From positions 1 to 49,353 of the forward strand of contig NZ_RAWM01000060.1 in the NCBI RefSeq assembly GCF_003668875.1: 49,353 bases of DNA. Reading direction: 5' to 3'. Position 1 is the first letter of the stretch. The number at the start of each line of letters is the position of its first letter. The notes under the pieces were generated by a model. That model searched no databases. It was not told the DNA's origin and saw only the letters and a program-made list of their open reading frames with translations. Position numbers and translations under genes: made by a program. Shown one piece after another: positions 24,352 through 32,861 of this stretch. The DNA comes from Corallococcus interemptor. GTDB taxonomy: Bacteria > Myxococcota > Myxococcia > Myxococcales > Myxococcaceae.

Positions 24352-25680
24352 ATGGAAGGCCGACTGCTTCTGAAGAACTGTGCCGTGTTCCGGGCGGATG
24401 GTCGCGTCCGCCATGGCATGGCCGTCGTGGTCGAAGAGGGCATCATCCGCCGCGTCGCTCCGGACGCCGAGGTGCCCGTGCTCCCCGGTGACTGGGAGGT
24501 GGCCTGTCGCGGCCGGCTCGTCGCTCCCGGCCTCGTCGACTGTCACTCTCACATGGTCAACGGGCAGCTCCTGCCCCCCAATGGCGACTTCCTCCTGCGC
24601 CAGCCCCGCTCGCGCCTGGAGCGTATGCGCGGCGTGGCGAACCTCCTCACCGCCGAGGACGTGGAGATCCTCACCCGCTTCGCCGCCGCCCGGGCGCTGC
24701 TGGATGGCGTGTCCCTCGTCGTGGACCACCTGTCGTGTCCCACCGACGTCGCCGGTGGCCTGGAGGCCCAGGCCCGTGCCGCGAACTCGCTGGGTCTTCG
24801 CCTCGTCACGTCCCACTCCACGCACAGCCTGGATGGGGCCGCCGTCGCTGATGCCCAGGCGGATGCCAACGCCGACTTCGTCCGCCGCTACCGGGAGCAC
24901 CCTCGCGTCCGTGGCGCTCTGGGCTTCCATGCGTCGTACACCTGTGAAGATCCGCTCCTGACCCGCATCGCGCGGCATCGCGAGGAGCTGAATGCGTTCG
25001 TCGTCTTCCACATCGCGGAGAACGAGGACGACCTCTCCACCACCTACGCCACGCATGGCCGCCGGGTCGTTCCTCGCCTGGACGCTCTGGGCCTCCTGGG
25101 CCCCCACGCCATCGCTGGCTACCCTCGCGCCGTGGAGCGCTCCGAGTCCGAACGGCTCGCCGCTTCCGGCACCTTCATCGCCCTGACTCCTCGCGCTACC
25201 CGGTCGATGGACCGGGCCGCTGAGTCCGCGGACGGTGCGCTGTCCAGTCTCCACCTCGTGGGCCTGGGCACTGGTGGCCATGGCACCCTCCAGGAGGAGC
25301 TGGCTGGGGCGCTTGTCAGCATGCTGTCCCTGGCTCGCTCCGGGCGCATGCCGGACCTGGATGACTCGCTGGCGCACTTGTTCGTCAGTGGCCCGGCGGA
25401 GCTGTGCACCCGCCTGTTCGGCAAGCCTTCGGGCGGCGTGGAGGAGGGCAGCATCGCGGACCTCGTCGTCTACGACGCCATCCCCGCCGCCGACCCGGAG
25501 ACCGGCTACTCGCCGTTCCTTCTGGGCCAGCTCACCGCCGCCCGCGTGGCCTGGACCATCGTCGATGGCCGCGTCTGTGTCCGCGAAGGGCAGCTCCTGG
25601 GCAGCGACTTCGTGGACCTGGCTCGAGACGCCGCCTCCGCGCTTGCTCGCGTCTGGTCCCGCGCACGACTGGGTTCGTAG
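24352..25680 (+). CDS. SsnA-like amidohydrolase with altered metal site
   Basis: A 442-residue protein of the amidohydrolase superfamily, closest in feel to SsnA-type putative aminohydrolases. The HxH motif is present (CHSHM, His65 and His67), as is a His with neighbouring Glu in VVFHIAEN (His220, Glu223). However, the region where the family has an AHC-type His reads AIAGYP, and the usual active-site Asp in LGTDG is Gly (LGTGGHG, residue 308). It may therefore bind fewer metals, be inactive as a hydrolase, or do something else. The C-terminal beta segment (EEGSIADLVVYD) is typical. The next gene starts 14 nt later, so they are likely co-transcribed. Confidence 0.8.
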   Translation: MEGRLLLKNCAVFRADGRVRHGMAVVVEEGIIRRVAPDAEVPVLPGDWEVACRGRLVAPGLVDCHSHMVNGQLLPPNGDFLLRQPRSRLERMRGVANLLTAEDVEILTRFAAARALLDGVSLVVDHLSCPTDVAGGLEAQARAANSLGLRLVTSHSTHSLDGAAVADAQADANADFVRRYREHPRVRGALGFHASYTCEDPLLTRIARHREELNAFVVFHIAENEDDLSTTYATHGRRVVPRLDALGLLGPHAIAGYPRAVERSESERLAASGTFIALTPRATRSMDRAAESADGALSSLHLVGLGTGGHGTLQEELAGALVSMLSLARSGRMPDLDDSLAHLFVSGPAELCTRLFGKPSGGVEEGSIADLVVYDAIPAADPETGYSPFLLGQLTAARVAWTIVDGRVCVREGQLLGSDFVDLARDAASALARVWSRARLGS

Positions 25681-25694
25681 GGTAGAAGGGGCGC

Positions 25695-26681
25695 GTGAGT
25701 GCCCTGCCTCCCCGCCTCGTGGACCTGCTTCGCGCTTCCCGCGCCCGCCGGGGTCCGCTGCTCTCGGACTCCGCCACCTCCGCCTTCCGCCTCCTCAACG
25801 GCGCCGCGGATGGCGTTCCCGACGTGACGGCGGACATCTTCGGTGACGTCGTCGTGGTCAGCCTCTACCGCGACCTCACTGACTCCGAAGAAACCACGCT
25901 GCTCGACGCCGCTGTCTCCGCGTGGACTCCTCGCAGCGTCTACCTGAAGCGCCGTCCCCGTGAGGCCCGCGTGCTCGCCAACGTGGCGAAGGACGCGCTG
26001 GCTCCGGAGACCGCGGCTCGCGGTGAGCCCGTGGAAGACTTCGTTGCTCGGGAGAACGGCCTGTCCTTCCACATCCGTCCCGGGCAGGGGCTCTCCGTCG
26101 GCCTCTACCTGGACATGCGCGACACCCGCGCGTGGCTCCAGTCCCAGGCCTCTGGGCTCACCGTCCTCAACCTCTTCGCCTACACCTGTGCATTTGGCGT
26201 CTTCGCGACTGCCGGGGGCGCGAAGCGCGTGCTCAACATGGACGCCAGCCGCCGCGTGCTCGAATGGGGCGAGGAAAACGCGCGCCTCAACGGGCAATCC
26301 GTGGATCGCTATGACTACGTGGCTGGCGATGTCTTCGATTGGCTCGGGCGGCTCGCGAAGAAGGGGGAGTCCTTCGACGTCGTGGTCGCCGACCCTCCTT
26401 CGTTCTCCACCACCAAGACGACCCGCTTCTCCGCCGCTCGCGACTACGCCCGGCTGGCCGAGGCCGCCGCGAAGGTCGTGGCCCCCAAGGGCCGTCTGGT
26501 TGCCTGCTGCAACCTGGCGGGACTGCCCTCGCGCCGGTTCGAGACCATGGTGCTGGAGGGCGTGACGCGGGCGGGCAGGACCGGGAAGACGGTCGGGTCG
26601 CTTGGTCCCTCGGGAGTCGACTTTCCGGCGCTCGCTGGTGAGGAACCGGCACTCAAGGTGCTCGTCGTCCAACTTCGTTAG
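25695..26681 (+). CDS. class I SAM-dependent rRNA methyltransferase, RlmI-like
   Basis: A 328-residue protein with the RlmI/YccW arrangement: an N-terminal region (GVPDVTADIFGDVVVVSLY, YLKRRPREAR) and a C-terminal Rossmann methyltransferase with VLNLFAYTCAFG (motif I), the acidic NMDASRR, and VVADPPSFS (motif IV). RlmI makes 5-methylcytosine in 23S rRNA, but this protein lacks an obvious PUA domain at its start and is shorter than E. coli RlmI, so its target is uncertain. It starts with GTG. Probably in one transcript with the amidohydrolase. Confidence 0.8.
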   Translation: MSALPPRLVDLLRASRARRGPLLSDSATSAFRLLNGAADGVPDVTADIFGDVVVVSLYRDLTDSEETTLLDAAVSAWTPRSVYLKRRPREARVLANVAKDALAPETAARGEPVEDFVARENGLSFHIRPGQGLSVGLYLDMRDTRAWLQSQASGLTVLNLFAYTCAFGVFATAGGAKRVLNMDASRRVLEWGEENARLNGQSVDRYDYVAGDVFDWLGRLAKKGESFDVVVADPPSFSTTKTTRFSAARDYARLAEAAAKVVAPKGRLVACCNLAGLPSRRFETMVLEGVTRAGRTGKTVGSLGPSGVDFPALAGEEPALKVLVVQLR

Positions 26682-26714
26682 CGCCTCCGGGTGGGGCGCG
26701 GCTAGATTGCCTCC

Positions 26715-27935
26715 ATGGCTCCCGCCGCCTCCTCGCCCCCGCGCGATGCGTTCCGTTTCGGCAACTACCGGCTCATCGATCGGATCGCCGTGGGGGGCAT
26801 GGCGGAGATCTTCCTCGCGCACCAGCTGGATGCCAGCGGCGATGAGACGCCCATCGTCATCAAGCGCATCCGGCCGCATCTGTCCAAGCACGCCGCCTTC
26901 GTGAAGATGTTCCTCAACGAGGCGCGCCTGGCTGCCCAGCTCAATCACCCCAACATCGTGCAGATCCACGACCTGGGGAAGATCGTCGACAGCTACTTCA
27001 TCGCCATGGAGTACGTGTCCGGCCGCGACATGCGCCGGGTCGTGCCCAAAGCCGAGGCCCTGGGGATTCCCTTCCCCATGGTGTACGCGCTCAAGATTGC
27101 CTCCTGCGTCTGCGCGGGCCTGCACTACGCGCACACGAAGAAGGACCGCTACGGCAACCCGCTCAACATCGTCCACCGCGACGTCACGCCGGAGAACATC
27201 GTCGTCGCGTTCGATGGCTCGGTGAAGGTGCTGGACTTCGGCATCGCCAAGGCCGCCAACCAGGTGGAGGAGACGCGCTCGGGTGAGATCAAGGGCAAGC
27301 TCAGCTACCTCTCCCCGGAGCAGTGTCTGGGCCGGCCGCTGGACTGTCGCAGCGACATCTTCTCGCTGGGCACCGTCCTCTACGAGTGGCTCACCGGCTT
27401 CAAGCTCTTCACCGGTGAGTCCGACGTCGCCGTCATGCGCAGCATCACCGAGGCGAAGATCTACGCGCCGTCGTACTTCCGCGAGGACCTGCCGGAGCGC
27501 GTGGAGGCCATCCTGATGCGCGCGCTCGCCCGCGACCGCGAGCGCCGCTACCACACGGCGCTGGAGATGCAGCGCGACCTGGACGCCTTCCTGGAGTCCT
27601 ACGACTTCACGCCCTCGGCGCTGCACCTGGCCAACTTCGTCAAGCAGCTCTTCGAGGACGAGCGCCCGCAGGAATTGAAGCGCCTGTCCACGCGCCAGTC
27701 CTCCGCGCCCACGTCGGAGATGGCGCTGGAGGTGTCCGCGGTGGCGGCCTACGTGGACGGCCCGCCCACGGAGGCCATGCGCATGGACGACCTCCCCGCC
27801 ACCGAGCCGCGTCTGCTCGCGCTGACCCTGGACTCCGCGATGTACGAGAAGCTGGAGGCCCAGGCCCGCAAGGCGAACGTGTCCCTGGCGAAGCTGGCGG
27901 CGGACGTGCTGGAGGGATGGCTGAAGTCGCGCTGA
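26715..27935 (+). CDS. Ser/Thr protein kinase with C-terminal RHH-like helix pair
   Basis: A 406-residue eukaryotic-type kinase. It shows a Gly-rich loop (RIAVGGMAEIFLA), the Lys of IVIKRI, the catalytic loop HRDVTPEN and LDFGIAKA, and then KLSYLSPEQ. The kinase domain spans about residues 18-290. There is no membrane segment, so it is cytoplasmic. The last 40 residues (LTLDSAMYEKLEAQARKANV, ending SLAKLAADVLEGWLKSR) resemble a ribbon-helix-helix-type region and may mediate dimerisation or DNA binding. Myxobacteria carry many such kinases; I cannot name this one. Confidence 0.9.
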   Translation: MAPAASSPPRDAFRFGNYRLIDRIAVGGMAEIFLAHQLDASGDETPIVIKRIRPHLSKHAAFVKMFLNEARLAAQLNHPNIVQIHDLGKIVDSYFIAMEYVSGRDMRRVVPKAEALGIPFPMVYALKIASCVCAGLHYAHTKKDRYGNPLNIVHRDVTPENIVVAFDGSVKVLDFGIAKAANQVEETRSGEIKGKLSYLSPEQCLGRPLDCRSDIFSLGTVLYEWLTGFKLFTGESDVAVMRSITEAKIYAPSYFREDLPERVEAILMRALARDRERRYHTALEMQRDLDAFLESYDFTPSALHLANFVKQLFEDERPQELKRLSTRQSSAPTSEMALEVSAVAAYVDGPPTEAMRMDDLPATEPRLLALTLDSAMYEKLEAQARKANVSLAKLAADVLEGWLKSR

Positions 27936-27960
27936 TGGCGTGCCTTGGCTCGCGTTGCCC

Positions 27961-28761
27961 ATGCCCCGGCTGAAGCTGACGCTCGAATACGAAGGCACCC
28001 GGTACGTGGGCTGGCAGGTGCAGCCCAATGGCCCGTCCATCCAGTCCACGCTCCAGGACGCGCTCCAGAAGCTGCTGGGCGAGCCGCGCGTGTTCGTGGC
28101 CTCCGCTGGCCGCACCGACGCGGGCGTCCATGCGACGGGGCAGGTGGCCTGCTTCGACACGGCCCGCGTGCTGCCCATGAAGGCGTACACCATGGGGCTC
28201 AACAGCATCCTCCCGCCGGACATCGCGGTGGTGGCCGCGGAGGAGGTGGCGGCGGAGTTCGATCCGCGCCGCTGGTCTCGCGGCAAGCGCTACCGCTACC
28301 GGGTCAGCAACCGGCGCACGCGCTCACCGCTCTTGCGCACGACGCACTGGGAGCTGTTCGCCCCGCTGGACGTGGAGGCCATGCGCCGTGCGTCCCAGGC
28401 CCTCATCGGCCGGCACGACTTCTCCGCGTTCCGCGCCGCGGACTGCCAGGCGAAGCACGCGGTGCGCGAACTCCGGCAGGTGCGCGTGGAGGGAGCCTCC
28501 GGCGACACCGTGGCCTTCGTGGTGGAGGGCACCGCGTTCCTCAAGCACATGGTGCGCAACCTGGTGGGGACGCTGGTGGAGGTGGGCAAGGGCCGCCGCC
28601 CCGAGGCCTGGGTGGCCCAGGTGCTGGCTTCGCGCGACCGCAAGCAGGCCGGGGCCACCGCGCCTCCGCAGGGGCTGGTGATGGAGGAGGTCTTCTACGG
28701 GGACGGCCCGCCTCCTCGCCCGGCGGGCGACACGGCTGTCGGGGAAGAGGACGAAGGGTGA
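27961..28761 (+). CDS. truA: tRNA pseudouridine synthase A
   Basis: A 266-residue enzyme that converts uridines 38-40 of the tRNA anticodon arm to pseudouridine. The catalytic Asp53 is in AGRTDAGVHA, and TruA segments LEYEGTRYVGWQ, KRYRYRV and FLKHMVRN are present. ATG 27961 gives the family start MPRLKLTLEYEG; an in-frame ATG at 27940 only adds seven residues. It starts 25 nt after the kinase gene. Confidence 0.95.
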   Translation: MPRLKLTLEYEGTRYVGWQVQPNGPSIQSTLQDALQKLLGEPRVFVASAGRTDAGVHATGQVACFDTARVLPMKAYTMGLNSILPPDIAVVAAEEVAAEFDPRRWSRGKRYRYRVSNRRTRSPLLRTTHWELFAPLDVEAMRRASQALIGRHDFSAFRAADCQAKHAVRELRQVRVEGASGDTVAFVVEGTAFLKHMVRNLVGTLVEVGKGRRPEAWVAQVLASRDRKQAGATAPPQGLVMEEVFYGDGPPPRPAGDTAVGEEDEG

Positions 28762-28783
28762 GAGTGCGATAGGCTTTCGGGCC

Positions 28784-29458
28784 GTGAGCTCCAAACCCAG
28801 TGCCCTCGAACCCCTGCGCGTCCGCGTCCGCCGCTTCCAGTTCATCGTGGGACTGGGCTTCCTGTCGCTGGTGCTGGGGGCCATGCTCAGCGTGTCGCTG
28901 GTGCTGCGCCTGCACGCGCGGGTGAACGCGCTGCCGTCCGACTTCGTGCGCATCCCGGTGGCGGTGGTGCTGGAGAACCTGTGGGTGCTCGGCGTGCTGC
29001 CGGTGCTCAGCTACCTCGCCGCCCGCGTCATCGCGCTGCGCACGTGGACCTCGGCCGTGGGAGCGGCGGTGTCCGGGGGCCTGTTCGTCGTCGCCCTCAA
29101 CTTCGTGCGCGACGGCATGGACGGCCTCACCTCGGACTGGGGTGTCGCGTCGGCGCTGCGCATCCTGGCCTTCATGGGCGGCATCCTCCTGACCGCCCGG
29201 GCCATCCGCGCGGGCCGTGCCGCCGCGGAACGGGGCTCCACCGCGGCCCAGGCCAAGGCCGAGGCGCGCAAGTCGGAGTACGACGAGTTCCTCAAGGCCG
29301 CCGAAGCCGCCGGTGCACGCCTGGAGCAGCGCGAGGGTGGCGCTGGCACTGAAGCTCCGGCACCGGCCTCCACCGATGCGCCCGCGCCGTCGGGTGAGGC
29401 GAACCGGGACGGGGAGGGCACTCCGCCTTCGGGCGACATGAAGACGCCCGCGGCTTGA
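28784..29458 (+). CDS. membrane protein, hypothetical
   Basis: A 224-residue protein starting at GTG 28784, with four probable membrane segments (FIVGLGFLSLVLGAMLSVSL, VVLENLWVLGVLPVLSYLAA, AVGAAVSGGLFVVALNFV, ALRILAFMGGILLTA). A long, charged, Ala/Pro/Glu-rich cytoplasmic tail follows, with a possible coiled coil around EARKSEYDEFLKAAEAAGAR. No family recognised. It is 22 nt after truA and ends before a hairpin shared with argC. Confidence 0.7.
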   Translation: MSSKPSALEPLRVRVRRFQFIVGLGFLSLVLGAMLSVSLVLRLHARVNALPSDFVRIPVAVVLENLWVLGVLPVLSYLAARVIALRTWTSAVGAAVSGGLFVVALNFVRDGMDGLTSDWGVASALRILAFMGGILLTARAIRAGRAAAERGSTAAQAKAEARKSEYDEFLKAAEAAGARLEQREGGAGTEAPAPASTDAPAPSGEANRDGEGTPPSGDMKTPAA

Positions 29459-29466
29459 GGCGGCCC

Positions 29467-29485
29467 CGGCTTCGCGCCGAAGCCG
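29467..29485. terminator. bidirectional terminator hairpin at argC end
   Basis: CGGCTTCG (29467-29474) pairs perfectly with CGAAGCCG (29478-29485) across a 3-nt loop between two convergent genes. No T-run. Confidence 0.65.
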
Positions 29486-29501
29486 CCTCGGGTTCAACGG
29501 A

Positions 29502-30572
29502 CTACGGGTAGCAGGCCGCCTGGCGCAGGCCGGTGTCCTCGGGGAAGCCCAAGGCCACGTTGAAGTTCTGCACGGCCTGGCCGGCCATGCCCTTCACCAG
29601 GTTGTCCAGCGCCGCCATCACCGCCACGGAGCGGCCCTTCGTCGCCACGGAGATGTCGCAGAAGTTGCTGCCCGTCACGGCCGCCACGCGCGGCGTGCCC
29701 TCCACGATGCGCACGAACTTCGAGCCCTCGTAGTAGCGGCGGTACGTCTCCGTCAGCGACTGCGTCACCACCGCGCCGCCGTGCTCCGGCCACTCGAACT
29801 GCACCGTGGCGAAGATGCCGCGCACCATGGGCGCCGAGTGCGGCACGAAGGCCAGCCGGTGCCGCTGCGAGCCGTGCGCCACCAGCATCACCTCCACCTC
29901 CGCCTCGTGCTGGTGCTCCAGCGGCTTGTACGCGCGGAAGTCGTGCGCGCGCGTCGGGTGGTGCGTCCCCTCGCCCGGCAGCGAGCCGGAGCCGGACGAG
30001 CCCGTCACGCCCGACACCGCCAGGAGCCCCAGCCCCTTCGTGGCCGCGATGGGCAGCAGCGCCAGCTGCACCGCCGTCGCGAAGCAGCCCGGGTTGGCGA
30101 TGCGCTTCGCCGTCTTCACCTGCTCGCGCTTCCACTCCGTGAGGCCGTAGGTGAACGTGCCCAGCAGGTCCGGGGACGGGTGCGGCCGGCCGTAGGCGCC
30201 CGCGTACCGGCCCGGGTGGTCCAGGCGGAAGTCGGACGACAGGTCCACGAGCAGCAGCCGGTCCGTGAGGCCGGCGTCCGCCCACTGCTTCTCCATCCCG
30301 GCGAACTGCGACGCCAGGTCGCCGTGCCCCAGCGCGCTGAACACCACCGGGCGCGGCGAGTCCGCCAGCCAGCGCCAGTCCGGCTCCGCCTCGAAGCGGC
30401 CGTCCACCAGGCCGCGCAGGTGCGGGTGCACCTTGTGGATGGGCGAACCCGCGTGGTGCCGGGACACCACGCGGATGCCGGCGTTGCCGGGATGGCCCGC
30501 GAGCAGCCGCAACAGCTCGCCTCCGCCGAAACCGGAGGCCCCCAGGATGTAGATGTGCGCAGGCGACGTCAT
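29502..30572 (-). CDS. argC: N-acetyl-gamma-glutamyl-phosphate reductase
   Basis: A 356-residue NADPH-dependent enzyme of arginine synthesis that reduces N-acylglutamyl phosphate to the semialdehyde. The N-terminal NADP site is ILGASGFGGGELLRL, the catalytic Cys163 is in ANPGCFATA, and the family stretch GVTGSSGSG follows. ATG 30572 overlaps the stop of the upstream P-loop gene in ATGA, indicating coupling. It is the last gene of the arg operon. Confidence 0.94.
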   Translation of the reverse strand: MTSPAHIYILGASGFGGGELLRLLAGHPGNAGIRVVSRHHAGSPIHKVHPHLRGLVDGRFEAEPDWRWLADSPRPVVFSALGHGDLASQFAGMEKQWADAGLTDRLLLVDLSSDFRLDHPGRYAGAYGRPHPSPDLLGTFTYGLTEWKREQVKTAKRIANPGCFATAVQLALLPIAATKGLGLLAVSGVTGSSGSGSLPGEGTHHPTRAHDFRAYKPLEHQHEAEVEVMLVAHGSQRHRLAFVPHSAPMVRGIFATVQFEWPEHGGAVVTQSLTETYRRYYEGSKFVRIVEGTPRVAAVTGSNFCDISVATKGRSVAVMAALDNLVKGMAGQAVQNFNVALGFPEDTGLRQAACYP

Positions 30573-31630
30573 GACTTCCTCCCCGCCCCCAGCTTGGGCG
30601 CGAGCTTCTCCACGATGAGATTCCCCAGGGCGTTCGGATCCGCGCGCGCGTTGCGAGCGGGCAGCCCCACCACCTGCTCCACGAAGCGCACGCCCACCGC
30701 GTTGTCCGTGGCGGGCCCTGCCACCATGTCCATCTCGATGCCGTACACCTCGCGCAGGTGCCGCACGCCGCCGGCCGCGCCCACCGGGTCGTTCGCGCAC
30801 AGGATGAACGCGCCGCCCAGCGACTTGAGCTCCGGGTCCGCCAGGATGGCCTGCACGCCGTACTCGCCCATGATGCCGTCACCCGTCTCCGCGACGATGA
30901 CGTCCACGTCCTGGGCCGCCATCTCCGAGAAGACGATGCGCGCCACCTTGGACGCCGTGCGCGCGCCGGTGCACACGATGCCCGCGTCCGTGAAGTCCAT
31001 CACCACGTCCGCGCCGCTGTCCTGCATGGACAGGGTGTCGCGCATCAGCGACACGCCCGTGAGCTTCGCGCCGCCCACGCGGTAGCCCGCCTGCGCCAGC
31101 TTCCGCACCACCACGCTGGCCGCGTACGTCTTGCCCGCGTTCATGCAGGTGCCCACGACGTAGACCACGGGGCACGTCACCGCCTTCGACGTGCCCTTGA
31201 GCGCGCCGGTGGAGATGTGCGCGTGCTGGCCCGCGCGCGACTGGAACTCCGGGAAGGTGAGGACCTGGCCCAGCACCTCCGCCTCGAAGGGCGCGCCCAC
31301 GCCCGGGTTGTGCGAGGTGCACTTCCCGATGACGCCGCCCATGTTGAGGATGTGGAGCTTGTCGCCTACGGAAACGGACGCAGGGACGATGCCCTCGTAC
31401 CCGTGCAGCGCGTTGCGGTGGCCCAGCGCGCCCACGACGATGTCGCCCGCGTGGAGCGTGACGAGCCGGCCGTTCACGTCCTCCAGCTGGTTGTAGACGC
31501 TCTTCTCCCCGTGGATGCGCACCGCGATGACGGCGCCCTCTTCGCACTTCACCTCGTCCGTGAGGTGCACGGTGCGCCCCACCTGGAGGTTGCGGGTGAC
31601 ACTTCCGACCTTGTCGACGTGGATCTTCAT
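30569..31630 (-). CDS. P-loop protein of unknown function inside the arg operon
   Basis: A 353-residue protein with an N-terminal beta-rich domain (about 1-150) and a C-terminal P-loop NTPase domain. Its Walker A is GTCMNAGKT (160-168), followed by GGAKLTGVSL and VIVAETGDGIMGEYG. The NTPase part resembles the dethiobiotin-synthase/MobB type or DUF1611-like proteins, but I cannot name it. It sits between argG and argC: its stop overlaps argC in ATGA and it begins 4 nt from the argG stop, so it is tightly part of the operon. It may modify or regulate an arginine-pathway step or be a carrier or metal factor; none is proven. Confidence 0.75.
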   Translation of the reverse strand: MKIHVDKVGSVTRNLQVGRTVHLTDEVKCEEGAVIAVRIHGEKSVYNQLEDVNGRLVTLHAGDIVVGALGHRNALHGYEGIVPASVSVGDKLHILNMGGVIGKCTSHNPGVGAPFEAEVLGQVLTFPEFQSRAGQHAHISTGALKGTSKAVTCPVVYVVGTCMNAGKTYAASVVVRKLAQAGYRVGGAKLTGVSLMRDTLSMQDSGADVVMDFTDAGIVCTGARTASKVARIVFSEMAAQDVDVIVAETGDGIMGEYGVQAILADPELKSLGGAFILCANDPVGAAGGVRHLREVYGIEMDMVAGPATDNAVGVRFVEQVVGLPARNARADPNALGNLIVEKLAPKLGAGRKS

Positions 31631-31634
31631 GTCG

Positions 31635-32822
31635 TCACTTCGCTTTCTGCGAGAGCATCTGCGCGACGCCGTAGAGCTTGGCGAACCCCGCCGCTTCCGT
31701 CCCCGTCCACAACACGTTGGCCTCTCCGTACGTCGCCACCTTCGCGTCCATCAGCGAGTGCGGCGAACGCACGCCTTCCACGACGTGGGCGCGCGGGGTG
31801 AGCACCAGCTTCACCTCGCCCGTCACGCGGTCCTGCGAGGAGGCGAGGAACGCCTCCAGGTCCTTCACCAGCGGGTCGAAGAAGTGCCCCTCGTGGAGCA
31901 GCGACCCGTACAGGTTGCCCACCGTCTCCTTCCAGAAGAGCTGCTTGCCCGACAGCACCAGCTTCTCCAGCTCGCGGTGCGACGCGATGAGCAGGTGCGC
32001 CGCCGGGGCCTCGAAGCCCACGCGGCCCTTGATGCCCAGGATGGTGTCGCCCAGGTGCACGCCCCGGCCAATGCCGTACGGACGCCCCAGGGCGTTGAGC
32101 TTCTCCACCACGTCCACCGCGGACATCGCCTTGCCGTCGAGCGCCACCGGCACGCCCTTGTCGAAGGAGATGACGAGCGGCCGAGGCTTCAGGTCGGTGG
32201 GGATCTCTCCACCGGGGAAGGCCGCCTCCGGCAGCGTGCTCCACGAGTCCAGCGTCTCGCGGCCGCCCACGGACGTGCCCCACATGCCCTCGTTGACGGA
32301 GTACGTGCCCGTCTTCGCCGGCAGGTGGAAGCCGCGCTCCGCGAGGAAGGAGATCTCCTGCTGACGGGAGAGCGCCAGGTCACGGATGGGGGTGATGAGC
32401 TGCAGCTGCGGCGCGAGCGTGCGGAAGGCCACGTCGAAGCGGACCTGATCATTGCCGGCGCCGGTGCTGCCGTGGGCCACGGCCTGCACGCCCAGCTTCT
32501 CCGCCATGCGCACCGCCTCCACGGCCTGGCAGGCGCGCTCGGCGGAGACGCTCAGGGGGTAGAGCTGGCCGCGCAGCACGTTGCCGGCGATGAGGAAGCG
32601 CAGGTAGCCCTGGAACAGGGTGTCGCGCGCGTCCACCGTGTGGTGCGCCACCGCGCCCAGCTTCTGGGACAGGGCCTGGATGCGCTCCAGCTGCTCGGGC
32701 GGGAAGCCGCCCGTGTCCACGGTGACGGTGGTGACGTCCCAGCCCTGCTCGCGCAGGTACACCGTGCAGAAGGCGGTATCGAGGCCACCGGAGAACGCCA
32801 GCACCACGGACTTCTTGCTCAT
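31635..32822 (-). CDS. argG: argininosuccinate synthase
   Basis: A 395-residue enzyme that joins citrulline and aspartate with ATP. The N-terminal ATP-binding PP-loop motif AFSGGLDTAF is at residues 9-18, and HGSTGAGNDQVRF is the conserved citrulline-binding region. AGGAG lies upstream of ATG 32822. Fifth gene of the operon, between argH and the P-loop gene. Confidence 0.96.
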   Translation of the reverse strand: MSKKSVVLAFSGGLDTAFCTVYLREQGWDVTTVTVDTGGFPPEQLERIQALSQKLGAVAHHTVDARDTLFQGYLRFLIAGNVLRGQLYPLSVSAERACQAVEAVRMAEKLGVQAVAHGSTGAGNDQVRFDVAFRTLAPQLQLITPIRDLALSRQQEISFLAERGFHLPAKTGTYSVNEGMWGTSVGGRETLDSWSTLPEAAFPGGEIPTDLKPRPLVISFDKGVPVALDGKAMSAVDVVEKLNALGRPYGIGRGVHLGDTILGIKGRVGFEAPAAHLLIASHRELEKLVLSGKQLFWKETVGNLYGSLLHEGHFFDPLVKDLEAFLASSQDRVTGEVKLVLTPRAHVVEGVRSPHSLMDAKVATYGEANVLWTGTEAAGFAKLYGVAQMLSQKAK

Positions 32823-32861
32823 CTTCGGACTCCTGTTGCTGCGAAAGGGGTGAGGAAGGGT

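Noticed and set aside
25506-28286. 926-codon minus-strand open frame
   Set aside because: It is antisense to the amidohydrolase, methyltransferase, kinase and truA genes, without any recognisable domain.
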